From a virus, in IMG/VR virus record IMGVR_UViG_3300021185_000291, positions 1 through 33,903 of that record: DNA of 33,903 nt; one strand, given 5' to 3'. Of this stretch, positions 13,377 through 20,961 are shown piece after piece (the first letter of the stretch is position 1; each line of letters starts with the position of its first letter). The notes under the pieces are model-generated. The model was not told the DNA's origin. It saw only the letters and a program-made list of their open reading frames with translations, and ran no database searches. The translations under genes were made by a program, and so were the position numbers.

Positions 13377-13692
13377 CTTCCAAGAATACCAAAGCAAAGC
13401 TTTAACAACTGCAGTCTACCCCAAAGTATATAACATATCTTATCCCGCCTTGGGATTAGCTGAAGAGGCTGGGGAGGTAGCTGGCAAGATTGCCAAAATG
13501 ATGCGCGATAAAATTAGCATTGCTGACCAGAAAGATAAGATTGAAGCAGAGATGGGGGATGTCCTTTGGATGTTAGCCGCCCTCGCCCATGACTGTGGGC
13601 TTAGCTTACAGACAGTCGCAGAAAAGAACGTAGATAAATTACAAGCACGCCAGAAGGCAGGGACACTGCATGGTGAGGGAGATAATAGATGA
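13369..13692 (+). CDS. MazG-like nucleotide pyrophosphohydrolase
   Basis: Hydrolyses nucleoside triphosphates to monophosphates and pyrophosphate. The 107-residue protein has the metal-binding pattern EE-x2-E ... E-x2-D: Glu32, Glu33, Glu36 (GLAEEAGEVAG) and Glu61, Asp64 (EMGDVLWML). It is a single-domain form. It overlaps the DUF3310 gene upstream and the ribonucleotide reductase gene downstream, forming a nucleotide cluster. In marine phages such proteins are thought to recycle host nucleotides or alter stress nucleotides; which one applies here is not visible. Confidence 0.88.
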   Translation: MINFQEYQSKALTTAVYPKVYNISYPALGLAEEAGEVAGKIAKMMRDKISIADQKDKIEAEMGDVLWMLAALAHDCGLSLQTVAEKNVDKLQARQKAGTLHGEGDNR

Positions 13693-15392
13693 GCATACCA
13701 AACCAACACTATGGCATGAGCCTACCCCTGTCTGAGGAAATTGACACAGTTAAGTACAGACAAACAGGGGAAAGCTTTTACGATAAGATTGTCCGTATCG
13801 CAGCCTCACTCAAGGATAGCCCAGACCACTTTGAAACATTTAAAGATGCACTACGCCACCTTCGGTTCCTCCCTGCAGGTAGAGTACAGAACGCAATGGG
13901 TGCTGCCCGACAGACTACAGCTTATAACTGCTTTGTGTCAGGACATATCGAGGATTCAATGGAGTCCATCATGGAGAAGGCTACTGAATCTGCCTTCACT
14001 ATGAAGAAGGGTGGAGGTATCGGGTATGACTTCAGCCGACTACGCCCTCGTGGTGACAGGATTGTTACCTTAGACAGCCGTTCTAGTGGGGCTGTAAGCT
14101 TCATGGGTATCTTCGATGCCGTGTGCCAGACTATTGCCTCATCAGGCCACCGCCGTGGCGCACAAATGGGTGTCCTCCGCATTGACCACCCAGACATCGA
14201 ACAGTTCATTGCGGCAAAGCATAACTCAGACCAACTTACAGGGTTTAATATCTCAGTAGGTGTGACTGATAAGTTTATGGAATGTCTGAAAAACGACACC
14301 CCATTCCCACTAGTGTTTGAAGGTAAAGTCTACAAAGAGATAGACCCCAAAGCTTTATGGGATAGGATTATGAACAGCACATGGGACTGGGCTGAACCTG
14401 GTGTGTTGTTCATTGATACTATTAACAACAAAAACAACCTAAAGTACTGTGAAACAATAGAAGCTACTAACCCATGCGGTGAGCAGCCCTTGCCCCCGTA
14501 TGGTGCATGTCTTCTTGGTTCGTTTAACTTAACTAAGTATGTAACAGATGGTACATTTGACTTTGGTTTATTCACTGGTGACATTCACACTGTAGTTCGT
14601 GCGATGGATAATGTCGTTGATAGAACAATTTATCCTCTACCTCAGCAGGAAAGAGAAGCTAAGAATAAACGCAGGATGGGACTAGGTGTTACTGGTCTTG
14701 CTAACGCTGCTGAGATGTGTGGTTTACCTTATGCTTCAGCACAGTTTATGGCGTTTACTGAAGAGGTGATGACTGTCCTTCGTGACCATTGCTACTCAGC
14801 ATCGGCTGACCTTGCAGAAGAGAAGGGTTCTTTTCCCCTATATGATGAGTATCATTACCTGCAGTCTGAGTTTATCCAGACCTTATCTCCTTGGGTTATT
14901 GAGAAGATAAAGGAAAAGGGAATTAGAAACAGTCACTTAACTAGCATTGCTCCCACAGGAACAATCTCTTTGACAGCAGACAATGTATCGTCAGGCATCG
15001 AACCTCCCTTTAGTAACTTCTATGACCGTACAATCCAGCAGTTTGACGGGCATACCATTGAACGTGTTGAGGATTATGCTTTTGCACAAGGCTATAAGGG
15101 ACGCACAGCCAATGAGATTACAGCACAAGAACACCTAGCTGTGCTTGCACTTGTCTCAAAGTATGTGGACTCAGCCGTATCCAAGACCTGTAATGTTGGT
15201 GACCAAGTTACCTATGACGAGTTCAAGAAACTATATGAAGACGCATGGAAGCTTGGCTGTAAAGGAATTACGACATTCCGTGCCAGCGGTAAAAGATATG
15301 GAATTTTGAATGAGGTGAAGGATAGTGACAACGATAATAAAGCTGAAGCTTGTTTCATTGACCCCAGCACAGGACAAAAAGAATGCGGTTAA
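13689..15392 (+). CDS. Ribonucleotide reductase, class II (B12-dependent)
   Basis: Makes deoxyribonucleotides for phage DNA. The 567-residue protein holds the active-site set: Cys81 (AYNCFV), the finger loop NPCGEQ with Cys263 and Glu265 (the radical cysteine and general base) and the partner cysteine SKTCNVGD. The PPYGACLLGSFNLTKYV segment after NPCGEQ is typical of the adenosylcobalamin-dependent class, and no small (radical-generating) subunit gene is nearby. Two C-terminal cysteines (555 and 566) provide the redox tail for thioredoxin or glutaredoxin. Placement between the exonuclease and the portal gene matches other marine T7-like phages. It depends on host cobalamin. Confidence 0.9.
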   Translation: MSIPNQHYGMSLPLSEEIDTVKYRQTGESFYDKIVRIAASLKDSPDHFETFKDALRHLRFLPAGRVQNAMGAARQTTAYNCFVSGHIEDSMESIMEKATESAFTMKKGGGIGYDFSRLRPRGDRIVTLDSRSSGAVSFMGIFDAVCQTIASSGHRRGAQMGVLRIDHPDIEQFIAAKHNSDQLTGFNISVGVTDKFMECLKNDTPFPLVFEGKVYKEIDPKALWDRIMNSTWDWAEPGVLFIDTINNKNNLKYCETIEATNPCGEQPLPPYGACLLGSFNLTKYVTDGTFDFGLFTGDIHTVVRAMDNVVDRTIYPLPQQEREAKNKRRMGLGVTGLANAAEMCGLPYASAQFMAFTEEVMTVLRDHCYSASADLAEEKGSFPLYDEYHYLQSEFIQTLSPWVIEKIKEKGIRNSHLTSIAPTGTISLTADNVSSGIEPPFSNFYDRTIQQFDGHTIERVEDYAFAQGYKGRTANEITAQEHLAVLALVSKYVDSAVSKTCNVGDQVTYDEFKKLYEDAWKLGCKGITTFRASGKRYGILNEVKDSDNDNKAEACFIDPSTGQKECG

Positions 15393-15411
15393 TTCAAACC
15401 TTCCCCTATAG
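15393..15411 (+). promoter_or_regulatory. Candidate phage RNA polymerase promoter (copy 2)
   Basis: Second exact copy of AACCTTCCCCTATAG (15397-15411), in the gap just after the reductase and before the virion genes. If transcription starts at G15411 as in T7-type promoters, the leader of the next gene is only 12 bases. It would drive the late structural block. Confidence 0.65.
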
Positions 15412-15422
15412 GTACTATCATT

Positions 15423-15602
15423 ATGAAAATATTCAATGATGCCCCTACTTTATCTGGGGAACTTCTTAATCACATTAAAGATTTGTTCCCTAACCAACTT
15501 CCAGCAAACGAGATTTCTATAGAGGAACTCCGTTACCTGCAAGGCCAGCAGTCTGTAATGAATAAGCTGGAAGAGTTGTACAACCAAAATTTTGAGGAAT
15601 AA
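15423..15602 (+). CDS. Small hypothetical protein before the connector gene
   Basis: A 59-residue acidic protein from ATG 15423 to TAA 15600-15602, beginning MKIFNDAPTLSGELLNHIKD and ending NKLEELYNQNFEE; the C-terminal half looks like a coiled coil. There is no clear ribosome site, because the candidate promoter ends 11 bases upstream. It is the first gene of the late block. Codon use and packing fit a real gene; function unknown. Confidence 0.55.
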   Translation: MKIFNDAPTLSGELLNHIKDLFPNQLPANEISIEELRYLQGQQSVMNKLEELYNQNFEE

Positions 15603-15606
15603 ACCA

Positions 15607-15843
15607 ATGTGTATGTCTAGACCTAGTTCACCCAAGCCTGTTGTGCAGGCACAAGCAGCCCCCCTTACCTCTGAACGTCCAGAGTTTGAAACAGAGATGG
15701 CTGAAATGGAAACCCAATCTGATGTCAATGCCAAGAAGAAGAAAGGCAAAGACAAGTTAAAGATTGCCAAAGACCCTTCAATAGCCATGAACACTGTATC
15801 AGGTACAGGAAGTTCTGCTGGCTCAGGCGTTAACATAGGATAG
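15607..15843 (+). CDS. Small hypothetical protein, MCM-type N-terminus
   Basis: A 78-residue protein from ATG 15607 (MCMSRPSSPKPVVQAQAAP), low in complexity with Pro, Glu and Lys stretches (KKKKGKDKLKIAKD) and a Gly/Ser-rich end GSSAGSGVNIG. Short proteins with an MCM start and a GSG-N-I-like end commonly precede the portal gene in marine T7-like phages; their function is unknown. It is followed within 4 bases by the portal gene, so a virion or assembly role is plausible. Confidence 0.65.
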   Translation: MCMSRPSSPKPVVQAQAAPLTSERPEFETEMAEMETQSDVNAKKKKGKDKLKIAKDPSIAMNTVSGTGSSAGSGVNIG

Positions 15844-15847
15844 TAAA

Positions 15848-17407
15848 ATGGCTTTAGAGATTAGCGAAGGCACTGCCGCAAAACGCTATGCTATGTGTGA
15901 AGCATCAAGAGATGTCTTCCTACAGCGTGGACGAGATGCCGCAGAATTGACCATCCCTACTCTCCTGCCCCCTGATGGACATTCGGGTAGCACAGTGTAC
16001 ACAACCCCCTATCAAGGGGTGGGAGCAAGAGGTACTAACAACCTAGCCTCGAAGCTCCTCCTTACACTACTACCTCCTAACAGTCCGTTCTTTCGCCTAA
16101 CCATTGATGACTTTGACCTTGCTGAACTAGCAGGCTCTGATGCTCGTGGTGCAGTTGAAGAGGCCTTGTCTCGTATTGAACGTGCAGGGATGCAGGAGAT
16201 AGAGTCCAAAGCAATGCGTGTACCTGTGTTTGAAGCACTCAAACAACTCATCGTTACAGGTAACGCCTTACTCTACATGCCAAAGAATGGTGGTATGAAG
16301 GTATTCAAGCTTGACCGTTATGTTGTTAAGCGTGATTCAATGGGCAATGTTTTGGAAATTTTGACGAAGGAGAGTGTTAACGCACTTATGCTCCCTCAAG
16401 AAATTCGTGAGGTATTAGAAACCTCTGATACAGAAATGAAAAACCTTGAGCTTTACACACACACCATTCGTGTGAACAAAGGCTGGGAAGTTTACCAAGA
16501 GGTAAAGGGAATAGAAATTCCTGGTACTCGTGGTAAATTCAAAGAAGAAGAATGCCCCTTCATACCCCTACGTTTCACTCGTGTAGATGGCGAAGATTAT
16601 GGAAGAGGTTACGTTGAAGAATACATTGGTGACTTGAGAAGCCTTGAGGCTTTGACAAAGGCTATTGTTGAGGGGGCTGCGGCCTCATCTAAGATACTGT
16701 TCCTTGTCAAACCAAACGGCACAACCAAGACCAGAACCCTAGCGGAAAGCCCCAACGGTGCTATCGTTAGTGGGGATGCCGCTGATGTTTCTACCTTGCA
16801 AGTACAAAAGGGCGGCGACTTTAGGGTTGCGCTTGAAACAGCACGGACAATCAACGAGAGAATATCCTACGCCTTCCTTATGAATAGTAGCGTACAGCGT
16901 CAAGCTGAGCGTGTTACTGCAGAGGAAGTACGTTTCATGGCTCAGGAGTTAGAGTCTGCCCTTGGTGGCGTGTACTCAATCCTGTCTCAAGAACTACAGA
17001 TGCCTTTGATTAAGACTATCATGGCTACCCTTGAACGCTCAGGTAAAATGCCCAAGCTTCCCAAGGGTGCAGTCAAGCCTACGATTGTCACAGGTATTGA
17101 AGCTCTAGGTAGAGGACAAGACCTTAATAAACTTGCTACATTCCTGCAATATTTACAGCCTTTAGGGGCGCAGGTAATAGCGTCTGAAATGAATATCTCA
17201 GATTACATTGACCGACTTGGCGCAAGTCTGGGGATTGATACCAACGGTCTTATTAAGTCTGAAGAGCAGAAGGCACAAGAGAAAGCCCAAGCTATGCAAA
17301 TGCAACAACAACAGCAGCAGATGCAGATGATGCAACAGATGGCTGTTAAAGGCACACCTGAGATGATTAAGCAAGGCGCGGCTCAAATGCCAGCAGGAGA
17401 AGAATAA
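15848..17407 (+). CDS. Portal / head-tail connector protein (T7 gp8-like)
   Basis: Forms the twelve-subunit ring at the capsid vertex through which DNA is packaged and ejected. The 519-residue length is close to T7 gp8 (536). Recognised by the opening region (FLQRGRDAAELTIPTLLPP, YQGVGARGTNNLASKLLLTL) and by NSSVQRQAERVTAEEVRFMA, both characteristic of the podovirus portal family. The C-terminus is a Gln/Met-rich stretch (about residues 480-500), a likely coiled or flexible tail. The stop overlaps the start of the next gene (TAATG). Confidence 0.93.
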   Translation: MALEISEGTAAKRYAMCEASRDVFLQRGRDAAELTIPTLLPPDGHSGSTVYTTPYQGVGARGTNNLASKLLLTLLPPNSPFFRLTIDDFDLAELAGSDARGAVEEALSRIERAGMQEIESKAMRVPVFEALKQLIVTGNALLYMPKNGGMKVFKLDRYVVKRDSMGNVLEILTKESVNALMLPQEIREVLETSDTEMKNLELYTHTIRVNKGWEVYQEVKGIEIPGTRGKFKEEECPFIPLRFTRVDGEDYGRGYVEEYIGDLRSLEALTKAIVEGAAASSKILFLVKPNGTTKTRTLAESPNGAIVSGDAADVSTLQVQKGGDFRVALETARTINERISYAFLMNSSVQRQAERVTAEEVRFMAQELESALGGVYSILSQELQMPLIKTIMATLERSGKMPKLPKGAVKPTIVTGIEALGRGQDLNKLATFLQYLQPLGAQVIASEMNISDYIDRLGASLGIDTNGLIKSEEQKAQEKAQAMQMQQQQQQMQMMQQMAVKGTPEMIKQGAAQMPAGEE

Positions 17408-17829
17408 TGATACCGTTACTAGTACAAGCAGCTCGTGTTGTAGGCATGGCAGCAGCTAAAAAACTTATGAAAAGTGGGGGAGTAAAGGCTCTACAAAAAT
17501 TACTCACTAGGACAGCAGGACAAAAGAAGGTTCAAAAGGCTGCCCAAAGTACAAGTGAGTATGCAAAAGGTAAAGCAAAGGGAGCGGCGGTTGGGGCTAC
17601 TGTAGCTACTGCAGCTACTGCTGGTAAAAAAGCTACCGAAACTCCTAAAGCAAAAGCAACTAATCCATCCAGTGCAGATTCACGCACTAACCCCAAGGAT
17701 TATCCTACTTACAAATCCCCCACCAAATCAGCCAAATCTTTTAGAGAGGCGTTTGCTAAGGCAAGTAAGGAAGGTAAGAAAACTTTTACTTGGGAAGGGC
17801 GTAAGTACACTACTGAGAAAAAGAAATAG
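17407..17829 (+). CDS. Small basic virion-region protein
   Basis: A 140-residue, strongly basic protein. The N-terminal third is an amphipathic, partly hydrophobic helix, the middle is Ala/Lys/Thr-rich low-complexity sequence (GAAVGATVATAATAGKKAT), and the end holds SFREAFAKASKEGKKTFTW followed by EGRKYTT, a short module widespread in phage structural regions. The module suggests a virion or assembly protein, but the function is not known. It is coupled to the portal gene by a one-base overlap and precedes the scaffold gene. Confidence 0.65.
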   Translation: MIPLLVQAARVVGMAAAKKLMKSGGVKALQKLLTRTAGQKKVQKAAQSTSEYAKGKAKGAAVGATVATAATAGKKATETPKAKATNPSSADSRTNPKDYPTYKSPTKSAKSFREAFAKASKEGKKTFTWEGRKYTTEKKK

Positions 17830-17835
17830 GTAAAC

Positions 17836-18621
17836 ATGGCAGACAGTTTAAACACACATGATTTAGATGCAGGGGCTGAGCCTGCAGAGCATACTTTAGC
17901 TATGCTAGAAAAAGCAGAACAAATAGAAAAGAACAATAACCCTGACCGTCCTGATTGGCTTCCTGAGAAGTTTGCTTCTGTTGAAGCTATGGCTCAAGCC
18001 TATACTGCTCTTGAGCAAAAGATGGGTAAGCCAGAACAAGAGGCTCCTCCTATCGAAGAGCCACAGGAAGAACTACCAGAAGCCGCCTCCTCTGATGGAG
18101 GTGATGTAGCTGAGGTATTAGATGGGGTAGGCCTTGACTTCGATGTATTTCAACAGGAATACAATGAGAATGGCTCTTTAAGTGCGGAGGCATACCAAGC
18201 TCTAGATGAAGCTGGGTTCCCCCGTAGTCTTGTCGAAACTTATATCCAAGGACAAGAAGCACTAGCGTCCTCTGCTACTGGCGAAATGTATGACATTGCT
18301 GGTGGAGAAGAAGGTTACACTAGTATGATGGGATGGGCAGCTGACAATCTGTCTCCATCAGAAATAGACGCATATAATGCTACCGTAGATAGTGGAGACT
18401 CAGGCATCACACGCCTAGCAATACAGGGTCTGGTAGCAAGGTATCGTTCCGAAGTAGGCACAGAGCCTAACTTAGTTGAAGGCACTACTGGTGCTACTTC
18501 GGGTGGGAGATTTGAAAGCGCGGCAGAGGTAACTGCTGCCATGCGTGACCCCAGATACCAAAATGACCCCGCCTACCGACAGAGAGTGGCTCAAATGATG
18601 GCACGTTCTTCGGTATTCTAA
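17836..18621 (+). CDS. Capsid assembly scaffolding protein (T7 gp9-like)
   Basis: Guides coat protein assembly and leaves the shell afterwards. Identified by its place directly before the major capsid gene and by composition: 261 residues, acidic, helical, with an early RPDWLPEKFASVEAMAQAYT segment that is characteristic of podovirus scaffolds, and a basic, helical C-terminus (DPRYQNDPAYRQRVAQMMAR) that would bind the coat protein. ATG 17836 is 6 bases after the previous stop, with AGG nearby. Confidence 0.88.
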   Translation: MADSLNTHDLDAGAEPAEHTLAMLEKAEQIEKNNNPDRPDWLPEKFASVEAMAQAYTALEQKMGKPEQEAPPIEEPQEELPEAASSDGGDVAEVLDGVGLDFDVFQQEYNENGSLSAEAYQALDEAGFPRSLVETYIQGQEALASSATGEMYDIAGGEEGYTSMMGWAADNLSPSEIDAYNATVDSGDSGITRLAIQGLVARYRSEVGTEPNLVEGTTGATSGGRFESAAEVTAAMRDPRYQNDPAYRQRVAQMMARSSVF

Positions 18622-18824
18622 CTGTCTCCATGTGGGATTGGGGGTTTCGTACCCCCTCTCCTTCTAAGCGCATCATATTGGTGTTCTTAGAAGGGGAAAC
18701 CCTAACACACAGCCAACATAACAAACGATTACCCCTGACCTGCTGCGGCAGACAATCTTGGCGAAAGGATGTGATGATTGCTGAGTGTACTTTAACTCAA
18801 CAACATTACTAAGAGGTAATTAAA
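18622..18824 (+). other. Structured leader before the capsid gene
   Basis: 203 bases between scaffold and capsid genes. Hairpin 1: GGGGGT (18640-18645), loop TTCGT, ACCCCC (18651-18656). Hairpin 2: an 11-pair stem, 18658-18668 with 18686-18696 (core CCTTCTAAG/CTTAGAAGG, one G-U pair), loop 17 bases. A small third one, CTGC-TGCG-GCAG, lies around 18740-18751. None is followed by a T run, so these are not typical terminators; RNA processing sites or stabilising structures for capsid mRNA are possible. The 60-codon frame at 18630 spans these structures and is probably not a gene. No copy of the AACCTTCCCCTATAG motif is here. Confidence 0.5.
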
Positions 18825-19946
18825 ATGGCATCAGCCGCTTCAAACCCAGCTTACTCCGTAAGTTTCCAGGGTCAAAACAATCTGTCAGGTGACGTAAGAG
18901 ATTTATTTCTCAAGCTTTACGCTGGCGAAGTTCTAACTGCTTTTGAAGAGAAGAAAATCATCTCTGATAAAGTTCGTACTCGTACAATCTCAAAAGGTAA
19001 GTCTGCTTCATTCCCAATGACAGGCCGTGCCTCTGCCGAATATCTCACACCAGGAAATGAAATCACTGGTGGGTCTATCCGTGCAGGTGAGCGTATCGTA
19101 ACTATTGATGACTTGCTCATCTCTAGCCAGTTCATTGCTAACATTGATGAAGCAATCAACCACTACGATGTACGTTCAATCTACTCTAAGGAAGCTGGTA
19201 TTGCATTGGCTAATGAAGCTGACCGTAACGTAGCTCGTATGCTCGTTAAGGCCGCTTTGTCTACCAACGCTACTCGTGCCGCTGGCCTAGTCCAAGACTA
19301 CAAGGCGTTCTCAGAGGAAGACTTTACAGATAACGTCACTATTGGGTCTACGAATGCCCACGATATTGACGCATCGCACATTGCTCAGGCAATCTTCAAT
19401 GCTCGTAAAGAGATGGAGAAGAAGAACGTACCAATGGATGGTGCATGTGTTCTCCTTCCACCTGACCAGTACTACGCATTGCTAGATGTTACTGATGGCA
19501 ACAAGCTTGTGTACATGAACCGCGACTTCGGTGGTAATGGTTCTATTGCAGCCGCTAATGTTCCAAACATTGCTGGTATGCCTGTGTACATGTCAAACCA
19601 TGCTGACGTTACGAACCTGTACCACGCAAATGCGTTTACTGGCGGTAACGCTAACGAAGGTAAGACAGGCGACAACGCCCCACTTGCAAACACTGCAGGC
19701 TCAGGACGTACAACAGCTTACGACTTGCCTACTGCTAACGTGGATAGCGTGGACATCGTGGCAATCGCTGCGAAAATCCGTGGTTTCGTCTTCACCCCAG
19801 ACGCTGTAGCTACTGTTAAGTTACTCGACTTGGGCATGGAGTCTGAGTACCAGATTAACCGTCAAGGCACTTTGATGGTTGCTAAGTATGCGATGGGACA
19901 CAACGTCCTACGCCCTGCTTCTGCAATCGCACTCTTAGAAGCCTAA
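18825..19946 (+). CDS. Major capsid protein (T7 gp10-like)
   Basis: Main shell protein with the HK97-type fold. The 373 residues open with SVSFQGQNNLSGDVRDLFLK and FSGEVLTAF-like LYAGEVLTAFEEK, followed by TISKGKSASFPMTGRASAEY and the GNEI...ITIDDLL-type segment, all characteristic of T7-like capsids. The length is close to T7 10A (345). ATG 18825 follows AGAGGT. Codon use is the most biased in the window, as expected for the most abundant product. I see no frameshift extension like T7 10B: the frame ends LLEA and an intrinsic terminator follows 8 bases later. Confidence 0.95.
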   Translation: MASAASNPAYSVSFQGQNNLSGDVRDLFLKLYAGEVLTAFEEKKIISDKVRTRTISKGKSASFPMTGRASAEYLTPGNEITGGSIRAGERIVTIDDLLISSQFIANIDEAINHYDVRSIYSKEAGIALANEADRNVARMLVKAALSTNATRAAGLVQDYKAFSEEDFTDNVTIGSTNAHDIDASHIAQAIFNARKEMEKKNVPMDGACVLLPPDQYYALLDVTDGNKLVYMNRDFGGNGSIAAANVPNIAGMPVYMSNHADVTNLYHANAFTGGNANEGKTGDNAPLANTAGSGRTTAYDLPTANVDSVDIVAIAAKIRGFVFTPDAVATVKLLDLGMESEYQINRQGTLMVAKYAMGHNVLRPASAIALLEA

Positions 19947-19953
19947 GTTTAAC

Positions 19954-19985
19954 GGAGGGGGAGCTTAACGGCTCCTCCTTTTTTT
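19954..19985 (+). terminator. Intrinsic terminator after the capsid gene
   Basis: GGGGGAGC (19957-19964), loop TTAACG, GCTCCTCC (19971-19978), one G-U pair, followed by seven T (19979-19985). It takes the position of the T7 late terminator behind gene 10 and would reduce transcription of the tail genes relative to capsid. Confidence 0.9.
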
Positions 19986-19996
19986 GAGGATACACG

Positions 19997-20107
19997 ATGT
20001 CGATTTTTGATAAAAATAAATACTCAAACGCTTCCACACCACCACCAGTTTCACCTGATAAACTAGACAAATATAAAAAAGATAAGAAAAAGAAGAAGAA
20101 AAAATAA
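19997..20107 (+). CDS. 36-residue lysine-tail microprotein
   Basis: ATG 19997 follows GAGGA (19986-19990) directly after the terminator and ends at TAA 20105-20107, which overlaps the next start. The peptide begins MSIFDKNKYSNASTPPPVSP and ends in seven consecutive lysines after an Asp, giving a very high charge. It may bind nucleic acid or be a small virion component; no family recognised. Ribosome site and coupling to the next gene support translation. Confidence 0.55.
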   Translation: MSIFDKNKYSNASTPPPVSPDKLDKYKKDKKKKKKK

Positions 20108-20364
20108 TGGGTATAGAACGAGGCGGTCATAACTTTAAGGGATTGCGTATACCTATTAGCACCCCCAATCACAAAACTAAATCACATGCTGTCCTTATTG
20201 GTACAACTAAAAAGCCTAAGCTTATTAGGTATGGTGAACAGGGTGCGGAGACAAACAAATCTGACAAACAACGTAAAGCTTTTGAAGACAGACATAAAAA
20301 GAACATAGCCAAAGGCGAAACCAGCGCAGCTTATTGGGCTAAAAAAACTAAATGGCAAGCATAG
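20107..20364 (+). CDS. Small basic protein of marine phages, unknown function
   Basis: An 85-residue basic protein. Its C-terminal half, KSDKQRKAFEDRHKKNIAKG then TSAAYWAKKTKW, is a recurring module in marine phage genomes, usually near capsid or tail genes, with no established function. The start overlaps the stop of the lysine-tail microprotein. Basic charge and location between capsid and tail tube suggest a virion or DNA-binding protein. Confidence 0.7.
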   Translation: MGIERGGHNFKGLRIPISTPNHKTKSHAVLIGTTKKPKLIRYGEQGAETNKSDKQRKAFEDRHKKNIAKGETSAAYWAKKTKWQA

Positions 20365-20373
20365 GAGGTTAGC

Positions 20374-20961
20374 ATGGCGCAGACAACCAAGCTAGAAGCA
20401 GTCAACACAATGCTATCGGCTATCGGAGAAGCTCCTGTTACTGCATTGAACTTAGGTCTAGTCGAAGCTGACATTGCTGAAACCATTCTTGGCTCAGTTA
20501 GTAAAGAAGTACAGTCGCAAGGCTACTCCTTTAACCGACAGTTATCAGTAACATTCAACCCTGATACCGACGGTAACATTGTACTACCAGCAGATATATT
20601 GAGAGCAGATAGCACTCAAAAAACAGATAACCTAGACCTCGTACAACGTGGCCTAAAGATGTTTGATAGAGTGAACAATACATTCACAGTAGCTCAAACA
20701 GTATATTTAGATATTGTAACTGAATTAGAATTTATTGACCTACCCGAAGTAGTTAAACGCTACATCACAATACGAGCAGGACGTATCTTCCTTGACCGTG
20801 TTGTAGGCTCTTCCACACTACACGGTTTCTCAGAAAAAGACGAAGCACGGGCTTTATCTGAAATCAGGGACATGGAGGGAGAAGGTCAAGACTTCAATAT
20901 CTTCAACAACTTTGACACATACAGCATCGTCAACAGGGTAGCACAGAGGACTGTCACATGA
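20374..20961 (+). CDS. Tail tubular protein A (T7 gp11-like)
   Basis: Gatekeeper ring of the short tail, between portal and nozzle. The 195 residues (T7: 196) begin with the family pattern LEAVNTMLSAIGEAPVTAL, followed by ILGSVSKEVQSQGYSFNRQ and LPADILRAD. ATG 20374 follows AGGAGG. Its stop overlaps the start of the tube B gene (ACATGACA), the usual pairing. Confidence 0.93.
   Translation: MAQTTKLEAVNTMLSAIGEAPVTALNLGLVEADIAETILGSVSKEVQSQGYSFNRQLSVTFNPDTDGNIVLPADILRADSTQKTDNLDLVQRGLKMFDRVNNTFTVAQTVYLDIVTELEFIDLPEVVKRYITIRAGRIFLDRVVGSSTLHGFSEKDEARALSEIRDMEGEGQDFNIFNNFDTYSIVNRVAQRTVT

Noticed and set aside
15423-17407. Minus-strand open frames opposite the virion genes
   Set aside because: All minus-strand frames in the window lie opposite well supported genes, lack ribosome sites and show no recognisable protein; they are shadows.
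18640-18656. Hairpin GGGGGT/ACCCCC as a terminator
   Set aside because: It is followed by TCTCC rather than a T run, and the capsid gene downstream needs read-through; kept only as a structure.
18630-18812. 60-codon open frame between scaffold and capsid
   Set aside because: It covers the hairpins, has no good ribosome site, and its composition (many Cys, Trp, His, Arg) is unlike the neighbouring genes.
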